Shown piece by piece: positions 1-10,237 of a stretch of DNA of 25,823 nt. The notes beneath the pieces were generated by a model that did no database searches, had not been told where the DNA came from, and was given only the letters and a program-made list of their open reading frames with translations. Origin of the DNA: Acanthaster planci. Taxonomy: Eukaryota > Echinodermata > Asteroidea > Valvatida > Acanthasteridae. The position numbers and the translations under genes are program-made. How positions within the stretch are numbered: the first letter of the stretch is position 1; each line of letters starts with the position of its first letter. The stretch spans positions 2,777,825 through 2,803,647 of the forward strand of contig NW_019091361.1 in assembly GCF_001949145.1 (NCBI RefSeq), written 5' to 3'.

Positions 1-456
1 TGGCAGGAAATAGGAATGACACTGGGAGAGGTATAAAAGGCGCGAAAATCGTTTAAGTTGCCGTGAAAGAGACGTAAAAGCTTTTAGCTTCATTTACATG
101 ATGACACCGTTGTGGTTTATTGCATTAAAACATACAAATAAACAAACAGAGAAACTTTTTAAATAAAAAGATCGCTGAATCGTTCATTGTAAGTCTCTTT
201 TCAGAGAGTCAATTAAAATTAATATCCACATCCCAGAGGATTTTTAAACCTATTTCATTCTTAATATCAGCATTTTAGTCATATCTATGAGAACAGTCCT
301 CCATGGTGACATTGCTTAAATCCTCAATTGTTCTCCCTTTCACATGCATGCCGTCCAAAGAGCTAGAGTTACCCTGGAGACTTATCAAGTAATGTTTAAA
401 GCAACAGTGGAAACAAAAGCCTAATTCTTGGCCAAAGTGGGGTGGGGCAGGGTGAG
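1..456. other. Intergenic, AT-rich, no gene seen
   Basis: Apart from the TATA motif at 32-44 and its 23-codon ORF, nothing here is recognisable. There are several AATAAA-type words around 138-170. They are uninformative in AT-rich DNA. Confidence 0.6.
32..44 (+). promoter_or_regulatory. TATA box candidate at window edge
   Basis: TATAAAAGGCGCG is an excellent TATA box with a GC-rich 3' flank, predicting a start near 60-65. The first downstream ATG (99) opens only a 23-codon frame ending at 170, followed by AATAAA-like words. No recognisable gene follows within 500 bases, so this may be a chance match or the promoter of a noncoding or fast-diverging transcript. Confidence 0.2.
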
Positions 457-494
457 CAGTGGCGTATCCAGCTGGGGAACTTCCCCCCCCCCCG
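457..494 (+). mobile_element. hAT-like terminal repeat fragment (copy 1)
   Basis: CAGTGGCGTATCCAG at 457-471 has the CAGTGGCG start that I know from hAT-type terminal inverted repeats. It is followed by GGGG and then a long C run, a G-run/C-run foldback. Related words occur at 6715 (+ strand) and 15498-15543 (minus strand). No matching opposite terminus is nearby, so it is a solo or decayed end. Family assignment is from memory and tentative. Confidence 0.35.
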
Positions 495-663
495 ATTTGT
501 TTTTTTACAAAGAATACTTCATAGGTAAGAAAGAAATCGGTGTATTTATTTATCAAATATGATTTTATTTATATCTGTTAATTCATCCAACAGCGCATTT
601 TGCAGCGCATCCACAATCAGGATGAAGTGAAAATTACGACAATAAAGAAATGTTCAGTTTTAG

Positions 664-819
664 AGGTGGGAGGGAAACCCAGAATGAATATTCCAGGGAA
701 AACCCACCGAGTCAGGTCGGGACTGAAAACCAAATCCACATGCTGGCCTAGGTGGGATTCGAAGCCGGATCGCACAGGTGGAAGACGAGGAAAGAGCCAC
801 CACACCAACCTGACTCCCC
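664..819 (-). repeat. tRNA-derived SINE-like repeat
   Basis: Read on the minus strand from 819, an A-box-like TGGTGTGGTGG (797-807) matches the tRNA A-box consensus at 9 of 11 positions. It is followed 31 bases later by a B-box-like GCTTCGAATCC (755-765, 10 of 11). This is the spacing of an RNA polymerase III internal promoter. The body downstream (664-720) carries GGGTTTTCCCTGG and TCTGGGTTTCCC, a pattern familiar from dispersed repeats of marine invertebrates that often appears as spurious ORFs ending in FPPTSKT-like residues. A poly(A) tail and target site duplications are not clear. The element is probably old and inactive. Confidence 0.45.
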
Positions 820-1768
820 AAACCCTGAAAAAGACAACACCATGAAATAAAAGCAAGGATGCCGGGATTACGAGTAAGTCTTTTGATATTTTTTTTCTCC
901 CTTGGCATCACGTTGAACGAGCCCGAGGCCGCATTCGCTTTTGAATTTGCACCCGACATTAAAAGGTGGACACGCTGCTGGGTGGGGGAGGGGTGTGGAA
1001 AGACGGGGTAGAGTGAGAAAACCCACACGTAGAATATTTTTTCGTTCAATGTTTCATGTGGAACTAAAAAAAAACCAGTTGTAACTTTTGATGAGCATCG
1101 TATTTGCTTCTTTTACTATAGGCCTAGCACATGAAAAGAAGGACAACAGAGAACTGACCGTGGCAAAAGATAAAAACTGCAACTCTCGACGCTCAAGCTC
1201 CTGTGACAAAGTATGGCTTATACCGAAGATTACATCACAGTTTCACTAATAAATATCGAAATTAGTATTAGTTACATTAGGTAATACTAAAAATGAAAAC
1301 AAAATTAGGCCTCTGTAAAAAGATGGCTCTTTGAAGATCTCCAATATTATTCTTTAGCAATTTCCCACACTTTTCAAACTTTCAACACTGAACTTCCCAC
1401 GAGTAACTCCATAACAGCTCAGTTTCCCTCCTTAAAATAACATTGTCAGCGCTGTGATTTCACGTATGGGCTCAGGTCTATGAAATCAAGGAACAAAATC
1501 ACGATGAAGGAAGAGTTTGGAGAACCAGAAAATGATTGGCTATAACGCTGGTATATATTGCATTGACGCATGCACCGCTGACGCCAACAGGATTTACCAT
1601 TGCACATGACCAACACAATCACTCGGTTTGTCCATCAAGATGTCAGTGCACTTCTGTACGTTGAGTGAGGTTTGGCTGGTTGTATTCCATCCTGGGCGAG
1701 CGGACTTCGTGAGTGGCTGGCGTCCATCACGTGACGGAAAATTTTGGAAGCGCAACCGGCATGCAATC
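820..1768. other. Intergenic, no gene seen
   Basis: This stretch is AT-rich with no recognisable coding exon. An inverted CCAAT (GATTGGCT near 1534) followed by TATATATTG near 1552 looks promoter-like, but it leads into no ORF that I recognise with confidence. Confidence 0.5.
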
Positions 1769-1893
1769 ATGGCAAGGTCAGTCGGCGAACTCGTGAAAAA
1801 TGCGTTCCCCTTCGCCGAAGTCGCCACACTGTTCGGTGCACAGCTGCAACTGTCATCGGCAAGTTAACACGCTGTAAATTGCAGCATGGATTT
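1769..1893 (+). pseudogene. Possible decayed transposase helix-turn-helix remnant
   Basis: One frame reads MARSVGELVKNAFPFAEVATLFG (written here only as a description of residues 1-23). After a change of frame it continues ATVIGKLTRCKLQHGF (1846-1893). The order of an EVA-LFG helix, a turn, then a TVI-KL helix and a HG word resembles the DNA-binding head of Tc1/mariner-type transposases. There is no catalytic domain around it and the frame is broken. It could equally be chance. A protein-profile search would be needed to support it. Confidence 0.15.
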
Positions 1894-2575
1894 GTAAAAA
1901 AAAAAGTATACTGTCTCCCATATCCAAGCCATACCTGCTTCCCTTAAATAAAGCACCCTTAAATAAAGTTGGCCTGAATTCAACTTATCGGGCATGGATG
2001 AACATCGACCCCCCCCAAAAAAAGCCTACGTAAATAAAACGGAGACGCTTGGGGGTGGTTGAGTAAGTTCAGTCTCCATTAGTCTCCGATTTTTCATAGC
2101 TCCCAAAACAATAAGATGACATGAATTATATTTGCATCAACAAAAGGATGTGCTCCTATTTTTTCGACAATTCGTGGAAAATGGGATTAACTGTTCCTTC
2201 TCCCATCAATTCCACCGAAATTGCCGTTTATTCAAGGAAAAAATCACAAGCTCACTGAGTCACCGTCATGATGACGGTAAGATTTTCGTTTAATTGGCTG
2301 GTTTCCACGCAAGAATCGTGCACGAAACTCACTGATTTTTCGATCATTTTCCAATTTAATAATCGTAAACGAACCCAGCGCAACGCAATAGGTCATTAGA
2401 CCAGGTGACAATATTTTTGATAGGCAAAATGTCCCTAGAGAGCACTGTCGTGAGAGAGATCACACAATTATGCAGCGGTCACATAATATAAAAAGAGGAT
2501 ATTCATAATGAACTAATGAGTGAAGGGTACAGGAACACGATACGGCACATCGCTTCCCTGTTGTTGTAAATAAAA
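1894..2575. other. Intergenic, no gene seen
   Basis: AT-rich sequence with a short C-run/A-run junction near 2009-2027 that recurs near 3669 and 16190. No coding or RNA gene is recognised. Confidence 0.55.
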
Positions 2576-2856
2576 TAGTTTATAAAATTCATGCTGTGAT
2601 GATTTTACCTGTAAATGACTTTACAAATATCTTTTTATATCATGAGACAAAAGGACTCTCTACTCTACTCTAGTTTATAAAATTCATGCTGTGACGATTT
2701 TACCTGTAAATGACTTTACAAATATCTTTTTATTTCATGAGACAAAAGGACTCTCTACTCTACTCTAGTTTATGAAATTCATGCTGTGATGATTTTACCT
2801 GTAAACGACTTTACAAATATCTTTTTATATCATGAGACAAAAGGACTCTCTACTCT
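2576..2856 (+). repeat. 95-bp tandem repeat, three copies
   Basis: Three head-to-tail copies begin TAGTTTAT at 2576, 2671 and 2766, an exact 95-base period. The third copy ends at 2856, four bases short. Copies differ at only about one or two positions each (for example GATGATT/GACGATT, ATATCAT/ATTTCAT, AAATGAC/AAACGAC). Each unit ends with a CTCTCTACTCTACTC tract. The near-identity shows recent duplication. The unit encodes nothing obvious. Confidence 0.95.
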
Positions 2857-4639
2857 GAAAGTGAAAAGAGTAATAGACAAAAATTAATATAAAAAAGTAA
2901 ATGGCAACGTAACCTACACTTCCCCCAAATATAAAACCAAATTTAAAAGAACATCATTTATATATTTCCTAGCATTTAAAAATACATGAAATGCTCTTAA
3001 TGTTTTGTACATATTTGTAGGATCTTTATAGTCATTGTGCCTTTTTCTCAAGAAGTGTGTTCAATGTTCTTTGTAACATACATTTGGACATGTAATTGCA
3101 GACAGTTTCTATAATTAAACAACTTTACATACGTCGTTTGTTGACAAATCAATGTTTTCCAAATTCAAGCTCGACTTTGCAAGATGGCACATCTACAAGA
3201 GGCGTTCACTGTCATTTCCATCTTGCAATAATCACTCCGTCAGGATAAGTGTACGATTATTCATCGTCTATTTAAAGTGAGATACAACGAACGCACTTGG
3301 GTGATTTTCCAATGTGTTTAACCGCGTACTATTCCTTCCTCCATGGTTTAACTTTGCAGCCGCATTTATCAAGGCGGTATGATTCACTGACATATCTGCC
3401 CATAATTCTCCACTCAATCCGTCGGTGCTACAACAACATCCTTACACCCCAGTAAACTATCTGCATATTCCTATTTCAGACGGGCCAAAATACGCCTGTA
3501 TCATCACAGTCCCGAGTGGTTTGTGGGTATGAACAACATCGGAGATAGACGCGATAACCGGAGTGAGTCTGGCACCTCACTGTCGCCTCCAAAGAGGCTG
3601 ACTCAACCACCTTCCCAAACTGCTAGCGTTCATGTTCACAGTTAAAATTAACCTTTCAATTCTTAACACCCCCCCAAAAAAAACATATGAACTTGAATCG
3701 AATGCATTACAAGTAAGAGTAATAACAAGCACGCGTACTTCCCATTTGACGATACAATTTAATTTCTGCAGCAAAACATTCGTTCATCTTTTGAATAATG
3801 ACATTCCACGGGCCTTATCTGGCTACCACCATTTCAAGATAGCGATTATACAACAACGGTAATCTAACACTTGCTGAAAGACCAGAACAAAAATAATGCT
3901 GTAGTTTGTCGGAGACGCCTATCGTTTGTCGTTACTTTTTTCTCGAATTTTCGGAATAGAAAAGTAGAATCAGTCTCTGAAATCAAGTTCTATTCAAAGA
4001 AAAAAGGAGCAACTTATCAGGTTTCCATTTCTATAGAGAGTAATTTTTGGTCGCATTATGGTGATGATTATTTCAAGCCCAAAAGTGAAAGAAAATTTTA
4101 ACGTTTAATCCGTAAACAGATGCCTAGATATTTTTAAAAAGTCCAATTGTGACGCCGATAGAATTCATTCAAATCTCTCACTGATCATTTATATCATCAT
4201 GCTTAGTGTGCAATGCGCAACATCACCTTCTTAAAAACAGCATACATTTCTTCAGCAAACACTCTCAGTAAAGTCTGTTAACAGAGTGGAGGCTCAAGGA
4301 GAAAGTAAGAAAAACTTGTTTTGTCAGAACAAAAGACCCATGCTGTGTTTTCTCCAAAGCAAGGATATAATGTAAAGCAGGTAGATGTCAGGCGTTAAAT
4401 TTTGGAAACTGTTCAAAAACAAAATGCAAAAGTTCACTGGATTGGAAGTATGGACAACACTGTGATATAATAATTATAAAAAGTCCTAACTATTTTTAAG
4501 CACATCGAAAATTGATTTGGTGTTGTGAAAACGAATGACAAGTAATCATTTTTGACCAGTTGTGATGTGATTGTCACTTTAAAATGACATTTGTAGTGTC
4601 GATAATGTGTATTTTATCAGTGTCACCTGACAGTACTTT
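2857..4639. other. Intergenic, AT-rich, no gene seen
   Basis: Small open frames at 3632-3862 and 3871-4101 show no family features and low-complexity AT-driven composition. A C7/A8 junction lies near 3669-3683. No promoter, RNA gene or transposon end is recognised. Confidence 0.55.
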
Positions 4640-4960
4640 GGCCTGTGACGGTCACACGGCCTTGAGATGAAAACCCGTTATAGTTCTTGCAATCCACATC
4701 CGACATTTGGCTATGTACTCAGGAGTTTCCCGCCACTTTTCAGACGCGGTGGCGCGCCCTCCAACCCATAGCCTTTCCCGAGGTCCCTTGACCCGCGAGT
4801 TATGCGGGGATTGATGGATAAAAAGCATGGCGGATTCCAAAATGCGAGGGGAAAAAAATAATTCCACCCGTTTACCGGGCTCACGGGTAGTAAATGCCCT
4901 CCACTCACGCGGGGACACATCTCACTTCCGGGGGTTAGTTGATACAGGGATTAGGGTGCA
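4640..4960 (+). promoter_or_regulatory. CpG-rich block with ATGGCGG start-like word
   Basis: This stretch is clearly richer in CpG than its flanks (GGTGGCGCGCCC near 4750, ACCCGCGAG near 4790, CACGCGGGG near 4908, CACTTCCGGGGG near 4923). AAAGCATGGCGGATTCC around 4822 resembles both a YY1 site and a good start context. The ATG at 4827 opens 68 codons with no recognised domain. A weak donor-like CGG|GTAGTA would end a 20-codon first exon at 4886. It may be an unannotated promoter with first exon, or a GC-rich repeat. Confidence 0.2.
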
Positions 4961-6714
4961 ACTTAGCAGTCATTATGCTGACTACTTACAAAAGTCTCTT
5001 GGGTTTACATGCAGAATCAAACAGCAACAATAAAATTATAGGGACTTGTACGCAGCATATTGATCTGAACAACAAGACTCCCATTCAAAGCCAAGGTTCA
5101 CAAAAATAGACTTTGTACATACAGAACGGCCCACCTGCATAGGAGTCGTCTTCGGTCATTCCAATATGCAGGAACAATTGCACAAAGTAGCCCCATGCCT
5201 ATCTTGCGTTATTTGCCTTTTCAGATGACCGCCAGGACATTCTGCAGAACCTTGCTTGTTACTTACAAGCAAGGTTCAGGTTAACCATAGAGCTATGATG
5301 ACGTCATCCAAGTTACCAACAGCGGGTTCCTTTGTGCGATTAAAAAGTGAAAATCGTGGTAAAATCCAGTGAGGATCACGAATGTACAAAACAAGCAAAC
5401 AAACTTACTATGACCATAGAAATGCCCAGATACATCAGAGCTACTAGATCCACGATTAGTGCTTCTCTGGAATTGAGTCCACGTTCGAGTTGCTACGACC
5501 CTTCACGCTCAGTTTACCCATGGTTTTATACCGTGGTAGTGTGGACGATCACGAGGCTGCCGAGCGCGACGCAAACTACACTGTACATCCACCGGGGCGC
5601 AGAACCTTGGAGTCTACCGTGCTTCAGGTGCTTGCGCCCCGTCTGTTTGGGGGTGTTTTCCCGGGGAAATCCCAGTACTCTGGACCGCCTAGTGAAATCA
5701 ACAGCAAAGTGTAATCAACGCTCTTCATCACTCCATCAGCCACTATATGGTGTTGCCAGAAATAAGTGGGTCCAAATCTCCAACAATAATAACGTTGAAA
5801 CACGGTGCATGCAGTCAAGAATTCCAATGCCGCAGGTGAGCACATCTACACAGAAAACCGCTGCCGCCAGCATTTTACATTTTGAACTTTTCAATACGAG
5901 AGCCTACGCGAGACAATGTTGGGAAAACCCATTCCATTCCAATCCTACTTGAGAAAAGCTCTTGCGACAGTGGTCTTTACGCGTGCAGAGCCTCGGTCGC
6001 ACGTTTTGACTTCAAACGGCAAACGCATACTCGGATTGATGAGTGCGCCGTAAAAATCCGATCGTCACCAGATCGGACTTGGGGCAGTTGTGACGTTCTC
6101 GTGAATAACAGGCCTCTAAATGGCAGCTTCTGATGCCGTTTCCCCCAGGCTGCATCAGCGCCACGCCGAGGAAGACACAAAAAAAGTTCACAATACAAGA
6201 CTGATGACAGACCTCCCTTCGTCACTCACATCATAACTAGGGCCCATGGTCAAACTCCTTGGGGATACAGGCAGAGGTTTTCATCGAGTTCGCCAAAAAA
6301 GAGGGAAGCCACAAGCAAGGCGGAAGGCGCCGCTTTAGAAAGTAGTCATCATTGTCTTTCCTAGCAGACGGCCGACTCATCAGTTTAAATTAAAACGATC
6401 TACCTAGTGTCACCCCCTAAAAGGAAATGACCATTTGGAGGTGAATTCCTCGGTAACTAATCAGCATTTTTCGTGAAGGTATATGCTTTATTTCAAACTT
6501 AATTTTTTCCATTCATCTGATACCGGCAAGATAATGATTGGGTGACGCATGAGTGATCAGAGATTCTGAATTGGTGACGCCAAAATTGGCTTTGTTCACG
6601 CGATTGTAGCAGTCAGCTGTGGTGCGTGTACTTTTAGGCTGCTTCAAACGGAAGACTCTTAAAACTATTGTTTTGACATTCGTGGCGCACAGGATAACGT
6701 TTTGAAAGGACATG
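4961..6714. other. Intergenic, no confident gene
   Basis: The longest open frame (5347-5952, 201 codons) matches no family I know and overlaps other open frames, as expected by chance in a GC-richer patch. Eight-base perfect inverted arms GGGGCGCA/TGCGCCCC lie at 5594-5601 and 5633-5640. At 5640-5700 a GTTTTCCCGGGG word with TACTCTGG resembles the tail of the SINE-like repeat at 664-819 and may be a second, very decayed fragment. Confidence 0.4.
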
Positions 6715-6766
6715 CAGTGGCACATCCAGGATTTGGTTCTGGGGGGATGGGGTGGGGACTTCTTTT
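6715..6766 (+). mobile_element. hAT-like terminal repeat fragment (copy 2)
   Basis: CAGTGGCACATCCAGGATT at 6715 is the same word as at 457 with two CpG-type changes, followed by a G-rich run to about 6766. A C-rich stretch (CTCCCTCCCCC near 6812) could be the folding partner. No opposite terminus is identified. The 97-codon open frame that starts here is fortuitous. Confidence 0.35.
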
Positions 6767-6829
6767 CTACAAACCATTGTCAAATTTTTAATCATCCTTA
6801 CAAGAATCCTAAGCTCCCTCCCCCAAGAA

Positions 6830-8170
6830 AAGCCGCAATACCGTTTGTGAAGTGTAAAATAACGCCAACAGCTCTCTTTCAGATAAAGAATGCAGTTATA
6901 GAAAATAATTTACGCAGGGTGTACCTCGCAAATCTTGGTTTTATAAGGACATCCTATACAGGACAATTAGAAGCACGCACTTTGGGCTGGCAAGTTTCTT
7001 ACTGATTCTGAATTGATTTTTCTCAAGCAAATAATTCCTTTTCTCTCTCTCTTTCTGCACCCATGGAGTTTTTGTCATTTATTGCTAGTGACCCATTCGA
7101 TTTTGAGTCGTGCGTGCATGAATGTGGAAATTGCTTTTAAAAAATTATTTTCCTTTCAAATTTTGTAATTGATGCGGTAGGATTTTTTTCTTGAAAACAT
7201 CGATGATCACATCTGAGCGAGCAAATTATAAAGCACTAGCATTACACAAGGATATCAATTCACATGCCCTTGTTACCCCGTTGTTAAGCTTAACTCGCTC
7301 AAGATCACTGGACATAACACTGCTAAGTAAGAATCCTATGAAAAATTACAGCACATTCTGTAGAGGAATTGCACTTATCATTTTTTCATTGGTTCCATGC
7401 CAAGTTAAAGGAACAGTAAATACTTTCTATCGGTAAAACGCGTGGAACTCAACCGAGGCCAAGATATCATCCGCGAAGCTGGGTGACTCACCATATCAAC
7501 AGCAACTTGGCATCACTCCCTTGCCTGCACTTTAAAAGCGGACGACAATCATGGTGCTATCCAAAAGAGAATAGCGAACAAACATTCAGAAGATACGCGA
7601 CCTACATGTAGTTTGAAGTTACGCAATTGGTCGCTCAAAAACTGTTCTAACTTTTGCAACATATTATGCACAGGTAAACCGATGCGACTAGTACTGTATA
7701 CACAAGTACAGTATCATGGTCAACAGTGTCTAACTGAACTTAAAACGTCAATTTCTATTCCATGCAAGGAAGTGCCAAATAGGCAAAAATTTAGCCTGGT
7801 CGAAACATACACAAGAACTTCATTTTGATGTACAGTGTACGTATCTAACAGTGTCTTACTTAGGACGCCCAAAATTCTTCTTTTTTCAGTGCAAGAAAGT
7901 GTTAATGGACAAAAAAATAGCAAAAGTAACTTTGATTACATTTCTGGTGGTTTCAACTAGCCATGGATACTCTTAAATACAGATTTTGTTCCTCAGTTCC
8001 CTAAAACATCCCTCTTGAGCTAATTCACATCCACGTGAGGGTTTCTAACATATCGCGTCCAGCACCCCATTTTGGAACGTGTTGCTCACGGTTCACGAAA
8101 TTTCTTTAACGTAAAACAGGTTAGACTTTGAACCGATGAGCATTGATCACAGATCATAATACCTACCAGT
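6830..8170. other. Intergenic, no gene seen
   Basis: AT-rich DNA with a short CT run (7041-7056) and a CTACATGTAG palindrome near 7601. Open frames at 7191-7436 and 7613-7828 have no recognisable features. Confidence 0.55.
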
Positions 8171-8208
8171 AACATGGAGTCCAACTACCACTAGTTGGAC
8201 TCCATGTT
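8171..8208. repeat. Perfect 17-bp inverted repeat, 4-base loop
   Basis: AACATGGAGTCCAACTA (8171-8187) is followed by a four-base spacer and its exact reverse complement (8192-8208). The pairing is perfect over 17 bp and stops abruptly at both ends. It could form a very stable hairpin in RNA or a cruciform in DNA. It is too short for a typical pre-microRNA. It may be the core of a foldback element or a product of template switching. Confidence 0.9.
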
Positions 8209-8323
8209 GTGGAAAATTCCACGTCATTCCCTCCGACGCAAGACAGGGAAAGAATTTGACAACACGCACGAAGTGTCCTTCAGCACATGACAGGGAGGGG
8301 GGTTAAAAAGGAATGTGCAAACT

Positions 8324-8446
8324 AAGGCTGCATCCGAATCTGTTGTCTAGAGCTAGGTCTGGGTCTTAACTCCATTAGAAATACGCACAGACGTGCAGAC
8401 AATAGACCTAGCCGTAGCACTAGACACTCGTTTCGGACACGGCCTT
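8324..8446. mobile_element. Small foldback element, AAGGCYG termini (123 bp)
   Basis: AAGGCTGCATCCGAA at 8324-8338 is mirrored by TTCGGACACGGCCTT at 8432-8446 (12 of 15 matches, differences mostly transitions). Inside, TGTCTAG and GCTAGGTCT (about 8344-8360) are matched by AGACCTAGC and CTAGACA (about 8404-8426). This nested symmetry and the GGCCGTGTCCGAA-type end are familiar from miniature inverted-repeat transposons. A clear target duplication is not visible. There is no coding content. Confidence 0.55.
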
Positions 8447-8454
8447 TAATAATA

Positions 8455-8668
8455 AGGCGGCTTTCCATATGTACAATGTACATATTTTGGGTGCGTTGCG
8501 TATACGGTGCGTTCATGTGTTTCACTTTTATGCGCACAAAAATCGACTCCATTAACATAACGCACGTGTGCGTTGAGTTCGGCCGTCAAAATCGCACCGA
8601 GAGCGATTTTGACGGATACGCAACGCTTGGCGCAAGTGTTAACGCGCACAATTTATGGAAAAACGCCT
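8455..8668. mobile_element. TA-flanked MITE with nested inverted repeats (214 bp)
   Basis: The left end AGGCGGCTTTCCATA (8455-8469) matches the reverse complement of the right end (8654-8668) at 13 of 15 positions, and both sides are flanked by TA (8453-8454, 8669-8670). Further in, GCGTTGCGTAT (8493-8503) pairs exactly with 8616-8626, and a perfect 13-bp stem CCGTCAAAATCGC (8583-8595) pairs with 8603-8615 across a seven-base loop. TA duplication is typical of Tc1/mariner-like and some other DNA transposons. There is no ORF of its own, so it would be non-autonomous. Confidence 0.65.
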
Positions 8669-9151
8669 TAAATCTATTAGCCATGTACGTGTATGATTTG
8701 AATAGCGCCCTCTTTGCTGAACCATAATGTTTTAGCCACGATGTACATGTAGGTATTGAGGATAGCGTGCCGCTCTGGGCGCACAACGGAAAAATAGTCT
8801 GGCTAGAATAATGCTCACTACTCACGCGATGCTCGACGAAATTATTCCAGCCAAGGCCCATTTGATTTTCCTTTAGATTTCAGGAAACCATGTTTTAAAT
8901 TATCCACTCCCAAGGGTTAGCTTAGGGGTAAAACCGTTTCGTCTTTTGGGACAGTAAAATACTGTTTGGCCAAGTTGACACCCGCATCTCGTTATCTTGA
9001 AACGTGTACCAAATAACCCAATTCGAAACTTCCGACACTTTCAAGCTCATGACAACCACAGCCAGATTCAACCTGTCAGCGAAAAGCAACCGTTTAATCT
9101 GTTAAACTGTGCCACACTTGTGACAGAGGTCGGTGGTTGCAAGGTTAATGC
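8669..9151. other. Intergenic, no gene seen
   Basis: Unremarkable sequence with one ATGTACATGT word near 8740. No coding or RNA gene is recognised. Confidence 0.55.
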
Positions 9152-9178
9152 CAGTGTTTACGTACACAGTAAACACTG
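9152..9178. repeat. Perfect 10-bp hairpin, 7-base loop
   Basis: CAGTGTTTAC (9152-9161) pairs exactly with GTAAACACTG (9169-9178). An outer ATGCC (from 9148) and GGCAT (to 9192) could pair after a nine-base bulge, hinting at an older, longer inverted repeat. Confidence 0.75.
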
Positions 9179-9841
9179 TCCAGTATTGGCATGATTATGG
9201 AATAAGAAAAGTTGTGTGTTGAAACCAGAAATAAAAGAGAAAGCAGTTTCAAAAATGGACGATTGGTGAAATGTTGGAAGAGTAATTTAGGCTGGCTGAC
9301 TGACTGAAACTTCAAATAATTAACATCGCAGATGTTGTTATTCTTTTCACTGTATGAGCATGTTTCAACCATGTGTGCTGTTCAAGTACATGGGAGATTG
9401 ATGTCATTTTTCATACCCGTAATCTCAGTTATTATGTCAGCAACGAAATGACCACGAAGTACGTGTACATGCATGGGAGTGATTCTCACCGCACTTTTTT
9501 TTTCTGGCAGGAATGCCTGTTTTCGAGCGACCTTTTTGGGAAGGGTAAACACTGCAGAATAAGAATACTGATAAAATATCGGGAAGTGTGAATCGTGGGG
9601 AAAACTAACAAAGATATCGCAGCATCTTATCATTTCATTTTGGGTGCTAGTTAAAGACTGAAATTGGATAGGGTTGCATATCCATCTTGATAAAAACAAA
9701 AACTTTCTTTTTTAAATAAACTGCAGTGTGCAATGTTATTTTGACATTATTTTCGAGACATATCACGCAATGAAAAAAGGATAGTGTATCTTGGTTACAC
9801 AAATGCCGATCAGAATCTCCAGTAAGTCGCCACTCTGCAAG
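9179..9841. other. Intergenic, no gene seen
   Basis: AT-rich with overlapping chance ORFs on both strands (9373-9591 plus, 9382-9699 minus). None has recognisable motifs. Confidence 0.55.
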
Positions 9842-9861
9842 ACCCGACACATGTGTCGGGT
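9842..9861. repeat. Perfect 20-bp palindrome
   Basis: ACCCGACACATGTGTCGGGT is fully self-complementary with no spacer. Flanking bases do not extend it. It could be a dimeric protein binding site or the centre of a decayed foldback element. Confidence 0.9.
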
Positions 9862-10237
9862 TTACCCACAGCCCAGCTGCCAAACTACAGTGTGGTAAAG
9901 AATTACGTAATACCTCATGAACCAGTGTCCTTGGAAAACATCTCTCCTTACTGAAAACAGACGTGATCTCCACATTACAATCTTTTTATAAAAAAACCTT
10001 CATCGGGAAGAACCTGCACGTGCCCAGTTAATGTCTAAAGGCTTCAAAATAGGCACAACAGTTGGTTCACAAGTATTGCCAATTGTTTTCTTTCACTAAC
10101 ACAATATTTTTTTCCTCAGTGAAGTGCGATCAAGATTGCATATTGCACCAATGAGATATGGAATCTGGCCACCAAAACAACAAACATACCTAGGAAATGA
10201 AACGTTTCGCTTTATGATCATCACAAGTCCAATGTAT

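Noticed and set aside
751-819. Possible functional tRNA gene from A and B boxes
   Set aside because: The cloverleaf is not complete and the boxes are attached to a dispersed-repeat body, so a SINE is the better reading.
5347-5952. 201-codon open frame, the longest in the window
   Set aside because: No recognisable domain, non-ATG start, overlapping open frames on both strands, and no clear splice context. It looks like a chance ORF in a GC-richer patch.
5953-6010. DSGLYACRAS peptide resembling the D-x-G-x-Y-x-C motif of immunoglobulin domains
   Set aside because: No upstream conserved Cys/Trp strand pattern and no exon boundaries. A single short motif is expected by chance among this many frames.
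7362-7385. AATTGCACTT word like the miR-92 seed
   Set aside because: The rest of the mature sequence is absent and no hairpin arm pairs with it.
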